DNA of 64,000 bases from Lunularia cruciata (lineage: Eukaryota > Streptophyta > Marchantiopsida > Lunulariales > Lunulariaceae). The notes under the pieces were generated by a model that saw only the letters and a list, made by a program, of their open reading frames with translations, ran no database searches and was not told the origin of the DNA. The stretch is taken from positions 11,904,001-11,968,000 of the forward strand of contig OX419760.1 of NCBI GenBank assembly GCA_948567375.1, in the 5' to 3' direction. A program made the position numbers and the translations under genes. Position 1 is the first letter of the stretch. Each line of letters opens with the position of its first letter. Shown in pieces: positions 1-12,245 of the stretch.

Positions 1-1800
1 ATTTTTCTAGTCTAAGTTTGTGGACCTCCCTTGCAGTAGTGATGGCATCTAGGAATTTGGCCATCATGGTCTCCATCACTTTGCACACCTTCTTCATAGC
101 ATTTTCCTTCTTCTACTCATGCAAATTCCTCACAATTAGCTTGACCTATACTTCTCCTTTAGGTAAAGCAAGGTCTTGAGTCTTTGATTCTAGCTAAGGC
201 AACAATATATCTTTCATGCAAACAACTATCTCTAGAAGTTTGTCATGTAGATTTCTCTCTATCTCTTGCAATGTTTGAATGATTGTCAAATCCCATTTGG
301 TTGTCAATTTTCTGACTTGTTCTTTGAAGTGGTGAATGGTCTTGTTGAATCCTTCCTTCTTGATCTCCGCCTTCTTTGCAAGACCCTCCACTTCTTACCA
401 AAGGTCTTTAACTTGATCCTTCAATGAGCTCTTTTTTATTTTGGAGTTGTGCTTGATCTTGCATTAACATACATATAATTGCCATGTCCTTCCTCCACTT
501 GTTAAGTTGCACCATCTTCATGTGTTCACCCTTCACATGTTCTTGATTTATGTTCTTTGATTCTTTGATTTCTTCTTGCAAGGCAATCAATTATGCCCCT
601 TGCTTCTTATTCTCTTCCCAAAGATGTAGAATCTCTTCTTCTAGGGCCTTTTTGATGGTCTTGTGAAATTCAAGCTGAGCATGCACTTTTACTACCATTG
701 TGGCATACCTCCTCACATTTGGACAACTAGCATTGTACATGGTATAATAAGTGTAGAAGGTCATCATCAAGGGTAGTAGGATTTTCTATGTATCTTATCC
801 TTGTTATGTCCTTCACTACTTCCTACTCTTTGCCTATGGCCAATTTTCTTCTTGGTTGATTGTTGGTATCTTCTCAAGGTGGCAACCCTTTGTCATGGGT
901 CATAGGTTCTTTGGGTCTTGACTCCTACAATACTTCTTTGTCAATTACTCCTTATCTTTCTCCCAACTTTGGATAGATAGTTTCTCTATTGGATAGCCTC
1001 ATTTTGGCATGAAGATAGGATGGAAATCTAAGAAATCCATACCTTGGCTTACTTTGTCTTCCTTGTGTACACTTTCCTCTCATCTTCTAGGTTCTGGTTT
1101 TCTTTTTCATTCCCCTTGTTTGTAGCATGATCCATATTTGTGTTTTCATCTGAATTGACCTCACCTACCTCCAAATATTTTCCTATAAATTTATTTTCAT
1201 TATATTGGTCTTTGGGTTTCTCTCCCATAGGTTCTCTTGCTTCTTTGTCTCTTGACACCTCAATCATCTGAAGCTTTCTCCATCTTTTTTACGCTATCTT
1301 CTTTGAGATGGAAGAGGTGTTCAACTCCTCTTCCTCTCCTTCTTGAGTGGGAATAAAAATTATCCTGATTGTAGGTATTGTTTATTGGCTGTTTTCATGA
1401 CCTGCATTTGTTGAAGGCCTTTGGGGTCCTCTTTGAAGTATAAGGCCACCACTTCACGGCATGAAAACTCATCTTTCTCCTTCTTTGTAAGTGAGTTGTT
1501 TCCAATGTAGAAGTGTTTGGAAAATAGCATTAAGTTATGAGAACTAGGTCCATCAAAAACACCATACAAGTTTTGTGCATAATTTGCATGTACTTATGAA
1601 AGATGAGTCTCCAATCAATTTGGTTGTTGGAGAAGACATATTTGATAAATGTAGCCTAGAAAGTAGTCAAGTAGATGGTTCTTTGGGGTCTAAATAGCTT
1701 TATTGTTGCTTCTTGTGTTGGAATCTTGTTGGTCACCACTAGCCATCAATGTGGGTTCTTGTGGGGACAAAATCCTTGGCTATTTGCTTTTGAATCTTCT
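1..1800 (-). pseudogene. Decayed mobile-element protein with coiled-coil tail, copy P1
   Basis: Minus-strand remnant of a protein family also present at 45.4-47.5 kb and 63.4-64.0 kb. The conserved core (about 1,720 down to 1,550) reads LFRPQRTIYL followed by NNQIDWRLIFHKYMQ, matching LKPERTTYVM and EPINWARCFHGRTRQ in the 45.6 kb copy. Towards lower coordinates it gives an acidic Asn/Glu/Lys-rich stretch (1,049-1,267) and then Lys/Glu/Leu-rich helical segments (194-590) like the coiled-coil tail of the larger copy. Several stops and frame changes break it, so it is a pseudogene; the left window edge truncates it. The family is reminiscent of the uncharacterised putative plant transposon proteins; its function is unknown. 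The LTR-like repeat lying directly upstream (1,883-2,487) suggests it is a gag-like ORF of an LTR element. Confidence 0.55.
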
Positions 1801-1882
1801 TGGTAATCTTGAATTTGTTATTGAATAAAAAGCCACTTGCCACTCCAACTTTTGCTCCCAACACCTTTCTTTAGTGGAATAG

Positions 1883-2487
1883 TGTAATTTTCCAAGGATA
1901 GTTGAACCCTCAAGAGAAACACAGGAGAAGAAACACAAAGCTTCACACTCAATACTCCGATACCCCAAAGGAGCACCTTGTCTTTGTCATATAGCAAAGA
2001 GGATTCTCTCAAAGGAAGTTCCACCCTTGGATTAGATACATGGATCAATGATATGTCAGCAAGCTCCACCCTTAGATTAGTTGCATAGATGGGTGACATG
2101 TTGGTTCTTGTCCTATCTGGTTGGTCAAAAAAGTTTGGCTAGAGAGAATCTTTAGGGAATATTTTGATAGGAAGCTCAAAATCACATGGGTGAGGTACCA
2201 TTGGAAAGCTCTTGACAAGAAAGACAATGGAGGGAAAGGACAAGCTTTTGACCCCATGGTAAGGAATTCCTATTTTTGAGGCCTAATTCATCTGTTTAGG
2301 CCTCCAAAATTGGCTCTGAAGTTTTTAGGGTGTTTTTGTTTCTCACCCTATTAGTGGAAGTACTCTTTTGGTGACACCTCTATCTTATCTACTTATTACA
2401 TCATATATAATATCCTTTCAGATGTTACCAAGCCAAATTTCAAACCAATTTCAGCTCTAGATAATATGTCTTGCTAATGGTATTACA
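1883..2487 (-). repeat. LTR of family F/E, copy 1
   Basis: Begins TGTAATTTTCC and ends GGTATTACA on the plus strand, so it has TG...CA ends with short inverted terminal similarity (TGTAAT/ATTACA). It aligns by eye along its length with the LTR at 53,143-53,884 and, in reverse, with 43,751-44,210; shared landmarks include GAGGCCTAATTCAT and GGTTGGTCAAA. Orientation is taken from the 53 kb copy, where a primer-binding site adjoins the left end. No such site is preserved here. It lies immediately upstream of the P1 protein remnant on the minus strand. Confidence 0.65.
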
Positions 2488-4445
2488 AATAGTGTCTAGC
2501 ATTTCACATTTTTTCATAAATTGTTAGGTGCTACCTTCTTCATTCCCTTGATTTCCAATACCATGGGACTTGAGGTGTACTCCAAATTCCACAATAAGAA
2601 GCTCAAGTGCACTTGTCAAAGAAGAGGGGCACAAGCTTCCATTTCCCAATGGTAGACCAATAGGGTCTTCCGCACAATCTTGATAGAAAGTTGATCAATT
2701 TTGCACTCTCACTTGAGTCTTCATGCTCACTAAACTAATCAATCCTATGTTTGTTGTTTATTGAAAAAAATTCCAAAGTGTGTGCGCCTAAGTGTGAATC
2801 CTCAACAACATTTTCCCAAATCTATGTCACTCAATCAGTCACCAGTAAGTGTCCCCATGTGTTAAGCCACATTTATAAATTTTATATGTTCTTGAAGGTG
2901 AAGTACAATAGATTCAATCATTGTGCAAAGACTGGTCTTTCCTCTTCACAAAGATACTTCTGTTCATAAAGAGGGGAGTCCACACGCAAAGAGGTGAACC
3001 CTAACCCAAAGATTTGCTCCTTCACATTTTTATGTGTTTTGTTATTGGGTATGTACATTATAAACTTTCTCAAAGACCGTCATTCTACCTACCATCCTAT
3101 CTATAAAATGCAGATTTTCAGCACATTCATTCATACAAACTAACATCTTTAGTGAGGAAACTAGAAAATTTGAAAATTCTTGGTACTACAAAAGTTAACA
3201 TATGAACCAATCATCATCCCTCATGTATATTGATGACATAAGATAAACTCTACTTACACACTGGTCAAATAATTCACTTACTCGTGTGTAAGTCTGGTAA
3301 GTTTGTAATTTCCTTTTGCTCACATGTTACTCTTAAATCCAACTAGAAATCTATGGTTACTTCACTTACAAGTTACTATTAGTTTCCTTTGAAGTTTATA
3401 CCTATTTATTCATAAGTTATTTTTTACTTCACCTAGAAGTCTATACTTAACTTTACCCACAAGTTCTTACTGACTACTTTACTAGCCAATATTATTAAGT
3501 AAAGGAAAGCTCTAAGTTAAGTTATGAGTAACCAAAGTTACAAATATTTCCCTTTTAAGTCACAACATTCTCATTATATAATTATGTAAACACTACAAGT
3601 AGTAACAATGCACCAGCTAGATGAGTTAAAGGATCCCATAATACTTCATATAAATGGATATCCTTTCCATGATACAAGGTGCTCATTGGAATAAATATCC
3701 AATTACTTGATTCAAGTATTCTTGTTTATGCTTCTTGAGTCTTTACTTGATCTCAAATTTTCTTCATATTCTTCCTTCAATTGAATCAATGATGATCGTT
3801 GATGCATTCATAATTGTGATAAGCAGACATGGTTCTTCTTCAAAAGATATGCATGAGACATAAGATGTTATCTGATGTGAGATGACAATCTTAAGCTACA
3901 AATCACTATTCAATGCTATGATAGTCAATGGATTATCATAGGCTAATTTTTTCTATGCCCACTGAAAGAAATCTTTTTGTGGATAAGTATATTTGATTGT
4001 CCACCTTGAGCTCCACATAATGTCAGTCTACTAACCTATTTCTTTACAAATTTATAATGACAAATTCTCCCTAAGTGCTAAACTTTTTGATATATCCCAA
4101 GCCACAAACTCCTAAATTTTGACAACTTTAGTGATAACATCCATGCTCTTTCTATTGTGATCAAGGAAGATGGTGTAATAGATATTTACAACGCTCCAAG
4201 TAAAAGAGTGACGTTGATTAATTGTGTTCATAAGTTATTGCATGGAAATTAAACTAGAAGCAGCAAGGTATTTTGTACCTTTTGTTCCTCAAGGTAAATA
4301 TAGGAAAATTGAAAGCCTAGGTGTCCTCCTAATCAGCCCAAAATATACAGCTACGGTCATCAAGATATTAAGAATTTGAAGTTTATTCTTATATTCATGA
4401 TAACATAGGGAGAAGATGTTGGGCGAGAAAGACAATACTTAAAGT
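2488..4445. other. AT-rich non-coding stretch
   Basis: About 2 kb of AT-rich DNA. The only open frame (2,751-2,969 plus) has no recognisable domain. Between 3,250 and 3,560 there are loosely repeated segments built on ACTTACAAGTTACT. I see no gene; it is probably old, unrecognisable repeat. Confidence 0.5.
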
Positions 4446-4798
4446 CAAGACGTTTCATGGTAATAGAGAATGAGTCATGAATGTGCTTGACGTAAACGTT
4501 GTCAACAATGCAATACCATTCTTAACAGGAAGTACCACGAATGGGAAGAAAAGAAGAGATCTTCCCATGTCAACATGGCTTTGCATAGTATTGTACCGAA
4601 TCGGGAGCACATTGCTATAGCACCCAAGACGTTTCAGTCACAGAGTATGAGTCATAAAAAGTTCTTGACCAAATGAACATTATCAACGATGCAACAGCAA
4701 GTACCATGAATGGGAATAAAAGAAGGGCTTCCCTTCCAATATCAACATGGCCTTTGCATAGTTTTCTACAGTATTGGAACCCCATAGCTATAGCACGC
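4446..4798. repeat. Two-unit tandem repeat of about 179 bp
   Basis: Two adjacent units start with CAAGACGTTTCA at 4,446 and 4,625. Each runs through AGTACCA(C/T)GAATGGGAA, a TCAACATGGC segment, TTTGCATAGT and a CTATAGCAC end. Unit 2 is slightly shorter and clearly diverged. No coding potential is evident. Confidence 0.75.
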
Positions 4799-4875
4799 TT
4801 CACATGTGACAGGCTAAGTTAGCATTTAATATTGTGGTTTCATTTTACATGCAGTTGAAAAGGAGAACCTTAGCA

Positions 4876-4957
4876 AACACGAAGGATGGGAAGACCCGAA
4901 GGATGGGACGACCCCATCAAGTCGTACAAGGGAGAGACAAAAGATGTAAAATGCAGT
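4876..4957 (+). repeat. Short dispersed tail-type repeat, copy a
   Basis: Segment containing GAAGGATGGGAAGACC, CCATCAAG and GGGAGAGACAAAAG. The same string of motifs occurs twice in tandem at 13,975-14,160 and in reverse orientation near 13,262, 57,535 and 58,440. In two places it follows the 3' side of the RT-endonuclease elements, so it is probably part of their 3' tail. Confidence 0.5.
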
Positions 4958-5197
4958 CGGGTCCTTACTTGCAGTCGGGTCCTTTCGTTCAATGAATGCA
5001 TCGACATTTTACGCACTAATCACGCGCTTCTGCGACCAATCATATCTTCAGGAAACATCATAGAAACGAAAAGTAATGGTGAAGACCGCCGAAGTTATTC
5101 CCCGTCTTGAATGAGCTGCCTTCCTAAAAGCATCGTAGCTCACAGTCAAGAGTTGCAAACTTTCATGCACTTAATCCGTACTGTTCATCGAACTTTG

Positions 5198-5428
5198 TTA
5201 GCCACTCCGCGTGCAACGTATACACACAAGTTTTGTGTAGTGCTGACTTCCGTATCCAACCAGAAAATCTCCATTCTTGTAGTGAACTTCCAATTCAGAA
5301 GTTGTCTTATGCTTCAGCTTGAACTCCCGACCGGACTGAATTCCCCCGTCCAGCTCGAAAGCGTAATTTGTTCTGTCTCTGGTTTGACTCCAGTCCGCCC
5401 TCAACTTCGGATCGAATTCTTCGTTCAA
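5198..5428 (-). other. Possible exon-like open segment, unrecognised
   Basis: A 75-codon open minus-strand frame in a segment (about 4,960-5,560) with higher GC and CpG than its surroundings. The peptide is charged and alternates polar and hydrophobic residues (for example HKTTSELEVHYKNGDFLVGY). A TATA-like TGTATAAAGAG lies upstream on the minus strand near 5,500. There is no ATG at the start, and I do not recognise the family. It could be an exon of a low-copy gene or chance. Confidence 0.2.
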
Positions 5429-5921
5429 CTTTATTATTAGACTCCCAAGCGCAATAGAGTTAGGGACTGGAGTTCAGTCCACTACTCTCTTTATACATTA
5501 GGGGGTTTTAGTTATAGCTTTGACGGATATCTTCGGATAAATAACAAACTTCGTGATTATTTTTTGTGAATTCAGTGAACACGATGAGATGTTAATATAT
5601 GAACGCACCGCAATTTGTGGTAAGGGTTATCCCGGCCAATGGGCATTCATTTATAAAATTCAGGTGTAACTATATAGATGTTTATGGATGCCCTTAATGA
5701 AATAAATGATTGTTCGAAGAGCTGATGTGGTTTAATAAGAGGATAACCATGTGGTTGGGTGGGTGAATTTTGGGGTGAGATATTTGAAATTTGTATGTGG
5801 ATCCAAAATGTCACTCTCAACTATTTGAAATCCCAACTCAAATTCAGCATCCGGAGAGTGCAAATGCTCTTTATGTAAGTAGACTAAATGGCGGTTTTGT
5901 ACTTAGCATTAGTGTGTTCAT

Positions 5922-6611
5922 TTCCACGGATTAGTGTGGAAGTGGATAGCTCAAGTAATGGAAAATGATCTGCGCCGCCATATGGCAACCAAGAAATGGA
6001 TTGGGGATCGAGAGATTTTACTCCAAAAGAGCGGTGATAGTATAGCAATGGGAGATCAAGTACCTTGTTGTAGTGGAGGAGGCTCACTTTTGGATGTGGA
6101 TCCAAGATTTATAGACTCAAGTTTAGATTTGCAACCTGAACCATCATTAGGGAAATTTGGAGAATTGTTGAAAATGGCTTCTTTTGTGCTTGGCAAAGCT
6201 AAAGAAGATGAGAGGTTCCGCATGGCGACGCACCATTATGGCCAAATACTAGATAATTTGGAGGACCCCTAGCATTTTGCACAGATTCATGGTGGAAATT
6301 GCAAAAATCCTATTAAAAAATCCACCTCTTTTAGTTTCATGGCTACATTTTTGATATGAGAGAGGCAAGGATTTCCTAGTCCTATGACAGGTGACAGACT
6401 TTACAAGAAATGGTTACGGTACATGAAACAATACAAAGAAACTAGGGAGGTAAAGAAGAAGGCTACGGGAGAGGGTCTCACCAAGAAGGAATATGGAAAA
6501 GGGTGGAGAATTGTGGAAGATAAATTGAATGGAATGTGCACACATTTTGCTAGAATAAAAGCCATGTTTGGGAATAGAGCAAACATTAGTCCACCCTCTA
6601 GGGTAAGTTAG
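5922..6611 (+). pseudogene. Myb/SANT-like ORF, possible PIF/Harbinger accessory protein
   Basis: Two same-frame open segments (5,934-6,272 and 6,384-6,611) separated by two in-frame stops. The second contains KKWLRYMKQYKETREVKKKA and GKGWRIVEDKLNGM, a basic helical, Trp-containing pattern like the Myb/trihelix ORF1 proteins of PIF/Harbinger transposons. The first ends in an acidic segment typical of linkers in such proteins. A Harbinger nuclease gene lies 3.9 kb away on the opposite strand; removing insertion D1 brings them within about 1.7 kb. The family assignment is inference; no classical SANT tryptophan spacing could be confirmed. Confidence 0.3.
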
Positions 6612-6689
6612 GGAGATTTAAATCCCAATCTTAGAGAGGTTGGCTTGGAGGAGGTCCATGAAGGTGCACAAAAGTGCTCTCAATTCCCA

Positions 6690-6900
6690 TATGTGCAAGG
6701 GTGTGGGAGGAGGGAGGCATGGAGGAGTGTTGGGGAGTGCTCTAGGACAGGAAAAGAGGGAGGCACAGGGGTGCGGGAGGCATGGGGAGCATTTGGGGAG
6801 GAGGGGCTGTTGGGAGGCACTAAGGGGCAGAAAAAATCAAGGAGGCGGTGTTGAGTGGCCCTGGTTGGTTCTCAGGAACAAGGGAGGGGTTTAGGGTTTT
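6690..6900 (+). other. G-rich, purine-biased tract
   Basis: Runs such as GGGAGGAGGGAGG, GGGGTGCGGGAGG and GGGGAGGAGGGG occur close together in otherwise AT-rich DNA. The strand asymmetry creates spurious long frames on the plus strand. The repeated G-runs could form a quadruplex on the plus strand. No gene is evident. Confidence 0.5.
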
Positions 6901-7775
6901 ACGCTGGGAGCCACTAGGTGGCGCCTATGGGCACTAAACATTGTGGCTACATTGTCACATAAAACATTCAATAACTTTTAAAAATTGATGCAAACATGAG
7001 GAAAAAATGTGAGGAATGTGATAAATACCTCTGGATGTGGGTAATGCAGTCCAAGTGTGATTTTGAGGCTGATTACATCAAGATCAACCTCCTTGATTCC
7101 AGCCACTACTATTCAAATTTGATGTTTGTCCATCCAACACCATTTGATGAAATTTGTAGGGTGTTGAATGGTGTGGAAACCTATAAGCCAATCTCCTACT
7201 TGAGTATTCCTCATGTCTTCACCATCAACAATCTTCTCATAGCCCTAGACTTCTGACATGGAGAATATTGGAAATGTAGGACTGAAATGAAACGGAAGAA
7301 TGGCTCCCAAACCTCTCTCTTGTCAACTTAGCCCCAAATCTAGGTCCCAAAAGCACAATCTCAAAACTGGTCTCAAAATGGACGGTCTAAATCGAGCCCA
7401 CCACACTCTCAAACACCACTCTCTTGAACTTGCAGTACTTGAGACTCCAAAAGGATGTATTAAAAACTTTCAAATTCCTAAACTTTTCAAAATTCACTAA
7501 GTTGAATTGCTCTTGAACTTCCAGAATTGCTCGGATGTGAAATTTACCTACAAGGAGTAGGGTTTATATAGCCCCCACCTCACAAATTATTGATATAAAT
7601 TGGTCTCACTAAATTAGTATTTCATGAAGAAGAACCAGAGTTTGATGAGAAAATATACAAATCATGAGCGACAACATGCGTCATGCCACCTCATGAACGG
7701 GTACACTTGATAGCTCATGGCAATGGCCGGTGCCTACAAGCACCAATGGAATCACCCGTCTAAATACACTTGTAC
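6901..7775. other. Non-coding stretch left of D1
   Basis: Contains two short open frames (6,996-7,256 and 7,300-7,500) with no domain I can recognise and no sign of splicing or promoter elements. Treated as unannotated intergenic or old repeat DNA. Confidence 0.4.
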
Positions 7776-7780
7776 CCGGT

Positions 7781-9971
7781 GTCGTGTTGTGGTTTATGTA
7801 GCCCATAAAAAACTAAACTGTCATGGTTACCTCCACATTAGTGGAGTAGGTTGTATGATGGATCTGACGGATGAGATGTTGCCATGTGAGCAATCTATGT
7901 ACATGTATATGATAGGCCATGTGGGTTACAATCTTATCATGTTCAAGGGCTTTGATGTATATAGGTGAAGGAGAGTGGAGAGACAAGGAGGGTGTTTTAG
8001 TTGAGAAGTCTCGAGAGGGAGGACGATGTTGGGAGTGAGTGGTAGAGCATTGAAGGCCGCATTTGAGTATGAGATATCCCATGCTCCCGATCTGCCAATC
8101 TTAAATCCTTTTCTCATCAGGCGTCAGATTTAACACCGTGATGGCTTACAGGATTGGATGGTGACACATTTTGGGGCAGTATTCATGGAGTTGATGATGA
8201 GAAATTGGGATCCTATCATCCTTTTGGTGCTTACTTATGAAAATGTCTGGTATTTGACAATCTATGTGCTTCTATAATTAGAGAATGCTTGAATTTTTGC
8301 TCATAAGCTTCAAGGTGGAGTTGTGGGGTCCATTTGTCAAAAGATGAAGAGACTAAAGGACAAATTTCCAAGAGATTGGGTCCTAAGTGAAAGAGCCTAG
8401 AGTTTTCAACCATCAAGAGAGTTCAAGGAGGGCATTTGAGGAGTGAAGACCACACTTGGAGAGAGGAGCTAACATGCTACAATCTGAAGACTGACATCAG
8501 ACAATTTAAGCAGATTTTAAGAGAGATATTATCAATTGAGTCAAGGGGGGTAGAATTCATACCCAAGAGCACAAAGTAGGCAATTGAGAGAGTTTTTTGA
8601 AACATTTTCATGATTTTTTTTGTGGGGTTGGAGAGTAGACAAAGTTCTTAGTTTTGAGCATAAGAAACTTAACTTGTCGATTAATTTCAAATCAGATCTG
8701 ATTGATTGAAGTTGAAGCTTTTGAGATGTAGTGTGTTGGAGAAGAGATGATGATCAAGTTTGGAGTTTTGGTCACTCTCCAAGTTGTGGTTTGATTCACC
8801 TTATTAAAATTTTCAGGCTTGTTTTCGGTTAGGTTTTGCACCTCTATGTGAAGGTTTTATGCAAATTCTTGAAATAGAGAATTCAAGGTCTTGGATCAAG
8901 TATATCTGTGTCTTTAGAGCTCACAAGTTAGCCTAGCTCAGGAATTGATCCACATCTAGGGACTAGGATTGGATTAGGCTATGAAAATTTGTAGAAGTTT
9001 AGATAAGGACACAACTAGCTACTGGAAAATATTTGGTTGGCTCTAGATATATGGAGAGTGAGATCTGATGCAAAACATTCTATTGCAAATACTATCAAAA
9101 GCTCGGTAGAACAATTTTTATCTTCCATCTTGATTGGATGTCAATTCTCCTATATTGTGACTATGATTGAGAGTTTTAGGTTAAAAAAGTGTTTGCAAGG
9201 ATCAAGTGTACTTCTGAATCAGAAATATAGGGAGAAGTTGCCAAGAACCAAGAGCAAATCCTAAAATAGGGTGAAAGTTGCAAAAAACCTGGCCAAATTT
9301 GAGAGATTGTTAGGGGAGTTGTAGTGATTTGATTGAGGCCTATTTTAAATCATTGGAAATCTTATCTTACCGGATTTCATTGAATTCTAAAACACTTGAA
9401 TCCAAGATACACAAAAAAAGTTATGTTCATAAGAGCTGTGTAGAGTTTTCCCCATCAAGAAGACACAAGAATTCTCCACTTGGAGTAGAAATTGTTGAAA
9501 TAAAAAGTTCAAATTGGAGGAGACTTGGAGTACAGGTTGAAATGAGCTTGATGATAGAGCAAGAAGGCTCTGAAGCTCTTTTCCAACAAAAAGCACAAAG
9601 ATTTGTTCCCATATTCTTGTGATTGGATCTTGTCAGTGCTTGCATGCTTGTTTGTATGCCTAGTTGGTTTGGATTGGTGTGCGGGTGTTGTGCTTAGTTT
9701 GTTTCCTTCAAGGAGTGTTGTGTATTTCTCCTTGGTAATGCTAGAAATGATGACCAGCAGACCACAAGTGTGTGTTGTGACGACAAGTTAGGTTGCTCGT
9801 CACTACCTTTCATGATAGCAAGAATATTAGTTACAAGAGAGGAGGGTTCCGACGGTTAGGTAACATGCATGTTCAGTCAAGTAGTTATGGGTTTACCTTG
9901 AGCCTTTGATTTGTGGCCTCCAAAGCTACGCACCCTATGTGTTCCCAAAGAGAGAAAGGAAAAGTACAACA
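7781..9971 (+). mobile_element. Non-coding LTR-type element D1 (2.2 kb)
   Basis: Bounded by a TGTCGTG start and a GTACAACA end, with the 5-bp flank CCGGT at 7,776-7,780 repeated at 9,972-9,976. An inverted homologous copy (D2) lies at 29,741-32,118, which fixes both ends. There is no coding capacity. The stretch at about 9,625-9,800 (CTTGTGATTGGATC, then ATGATGACC and GTGTGTGTTGTGA) is homologous to the leader just before gag in copy B (about 34,830-35,030). D1 is therefore related to the methyltransferase-bearing elements, either as a solo long LTR of a sister family or as an internally deleted, non-autonomous derivative. Confidence 0.7.
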
Positions 9972-10512
9972 CCGGTGCCTCCCAATGTCTATGGGCGAGC
10001 GTCAACTGGCGCCACCTCCTACCAACATCATGCCAAAATACACCAGCATTCCTAGCACCATCTTACTACTCTTTGGGCATCAGCCAGTGCTATCTGATGA
10101 CTTCCAATGTTTTGGGCATCATTGACTGGTACCCAACAACTTAGAGTGTACCTAGGGTGGGGTTTCATGTGTTCTCATTCTTTGCATTCTTATTTCAGAT
10201 CTAGAACAAAATAATTTTTGAAATCTTGGAGTTTGTCAAGGCAGCATCATATGAAATGTTTTTTAGACTATAGAAGAAATACAACATATGGAAACATATG
10301 AACATGTTTTCTAAATTATAGAATAAATACACCGCTCATTGCTCATTGCTTATTACTTAAAAAATATGCAAAAACAAAGAATGATATTTTTACTGTATTG
10401 AACCATGATCTCATTTCCTTCCAATATATGATTCACATGATGAGAGAGGCATTGTTGCATCACCTAGGATCTACTTTCTACTCTACCAAGCTCTATTCCA
10501 TTAAAAGTCATA
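9972..10512. other. Non-coding stretch between D1 and the Harbinger gene
   Basis: AT-rich DNA without supported genes. The overlapping short frames at 9,911-10,144 have no recognisable domain. Confidence 0.4.
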
Positions 10513-11801
10513 TCTCAATCTATTTGAGTTTCCTCTATAAATCCTCCATCATCTTCTAACCAAACATCACACCTATTGATTAAGTAGTTATGTAAAATAA
10601 GAGAAACTAAAACCCACTTTAACAAACATACATTTCTACTATTATCTTTAAGTTGCACTCTAAGCTCACAAAGAGAATGCCATCTAGCTTTCAATACTCC
10701 TATACAATGCTCATTTATCACCCTTGCCTTTGCCAAATATTTGTTGAAGTCTTGCTTGTCCTCTATTTGGGCCTGCTTAAATGCAGGGACAAGGTGCATG
10801 GGTACATAACCAGAATCACCTAAAAGGTACTCTGTGGCCTCAAAACAACTACACACTCCTCTTTGGTTCACATCATTCTAAAGTGATGATTCTTCAAACA
10901 AGTCATTTCGTGACATCATCCAAGCATTTCTTCATATAAACAAACCAACCACCAACCTTTAATATTGTCATGCAATAATACAATCATGCAAATGTACAAA
11001 GAAGAGCACCAATGCTAATAAAAAATTCCATTGCTAATCAACAAAACAAAAGAATAGAACAAAATATAGAACATTTACATGTTGTAAAATGTATAATTCT
11101 TCTTTTTTTGTTGCAAATCACTAAACCATGTATGGAATAGAAGCCCTTTTTATTGAAATAACTTTCTCCATCCACGGTGGGTCAATTTGCAAGAGGAAAA
11201 AATGTTCCATCTACCAAACCAACACAACCTGGGAAACCTTTTTGTGCAAAGAAAGTGGATATTCTTCTCCTCTCCTCACGCTTAGGCCATGCAACTTGAC
11301 TCCTCATCAAATCTAATATGGCAGTCATAACTTTGTCAATAAAGGAAATAGTTGAACTTGCACTAATGCCCCAAATGTTTAACGTGCTCCATTACCTTAA
11401 TGCCCAAATCTATCATGAGCTAGAGCTAATTGGAGCCACATTGGTGTTTGTTCCCACCGGTAGGTCTTCTCAAAAATAGGGTGTGCTCTAATCAAATCTA
11501 CCAAGGTTGAAAAAGAATTAACATCCATTCTAGTAAGCTGTCAAAAAGCCTTCAGATCTAGACTTCTAAAATACTTTATCACAAAGTATTGACTACAAGG
11601 ATAAGTTACTTGAGGTTCCATGTATCTATGTTGATGTACATACTCCCATCCACTAATAAAAAATTCTAGCATATCTAAATCAAGTTCTCCATCTTTGTCC
11701 TCTAGTCTCTGCATCCAAATCTCCAAATCTAAATGTTTACACCATTGTATACATTTCCTTATGTTTTGAGTTAATTCTCCATGAGTGCTCATTCTCAACA
11801 T
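10513..11801 (-). pseudogene. PIF/Harbinger transposase (DDE nuclease, HARBI1-like)
   Basis: Minus-strand gene in pieces. N-terminal part (11,801-11,400): YFRSLDLKAF, RMDVNSFSTLVDLIRAHPIF and LALAHDRFG, the helical region before the catalytic domain. Middle (about 11,250-11,100): GCVGLVDGTFF and GFYSIHGLVICN, the first catalytic Asp region. C-terminal part (10,940-10,515): YLLGDSGY with the second Asp, LVPAFKQAQ, and ARVINEHCIGVLKARW with the catalytic Glu. This is the order and spacing of PIF/Harbinger (DDE_Tnp_4) nucleases. A non-coding AT-rich stretch at about 10,945-11,100 is likely an intron; further stops and small shifts make the copy defective. Such nucleases cut and paste DNA elements with help from a Myb-like partner; the ORF at 5.9-6.6 kb is a candidate. 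No terminal inverted repeats were identified. Confidence 0.8.
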
Positions 11802-11936
11802 GTTATACTAGACTATGTCTTCCTCTATTTTTCTATCACCAAAAAGAACTCTACCCTCTTCAATTCTTTAATCATAAAAAATAACACTTGATCGGGCATG
11901 CTCTACTCTTCTCACTTAAAAGATAGTACCTGCATA

Positions 11937-12245
11937 ATGAACAAGGTCTGCCATATGAGAATTACATTCCAAACTAGTTTTTAAAGAATGAAATTGAAAA
12001 TCTTCAAACTTGAGAGATAAGAATTACATTTCAAACTTGGGAGATAAGAATTACATTTCAAGAGATCTACATTCCTGATGAGATTGTGAATCTTTGCACT
12101 TTCACACAACCCAATGAACAAAGTCTGCCATATACGAATTACATTCCAAACTAGTTTGTAAGTAATGAAATTGAGAATCTTCAAACTTGGGAGATAAGAA
12201 TTCCATTTCAAGCAATTTACATTCCTAATGAGATTTCAAATCTTT
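11937..12245. repeat. Tandem duplication of about 176 bp with an internal short repeat
   Basis: Units begin ATGAACAA(G/A)GTCTGCCATAT at 11,937 and 12,113 and share TTACATTCCAAACTAGTTT, GAAATTGA and TCTTCAAACTT. Inside unit 1 the string GGGAGATAAGAATTACATTTC is itself repeated in slightly varied form. Confidence 0.7.
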
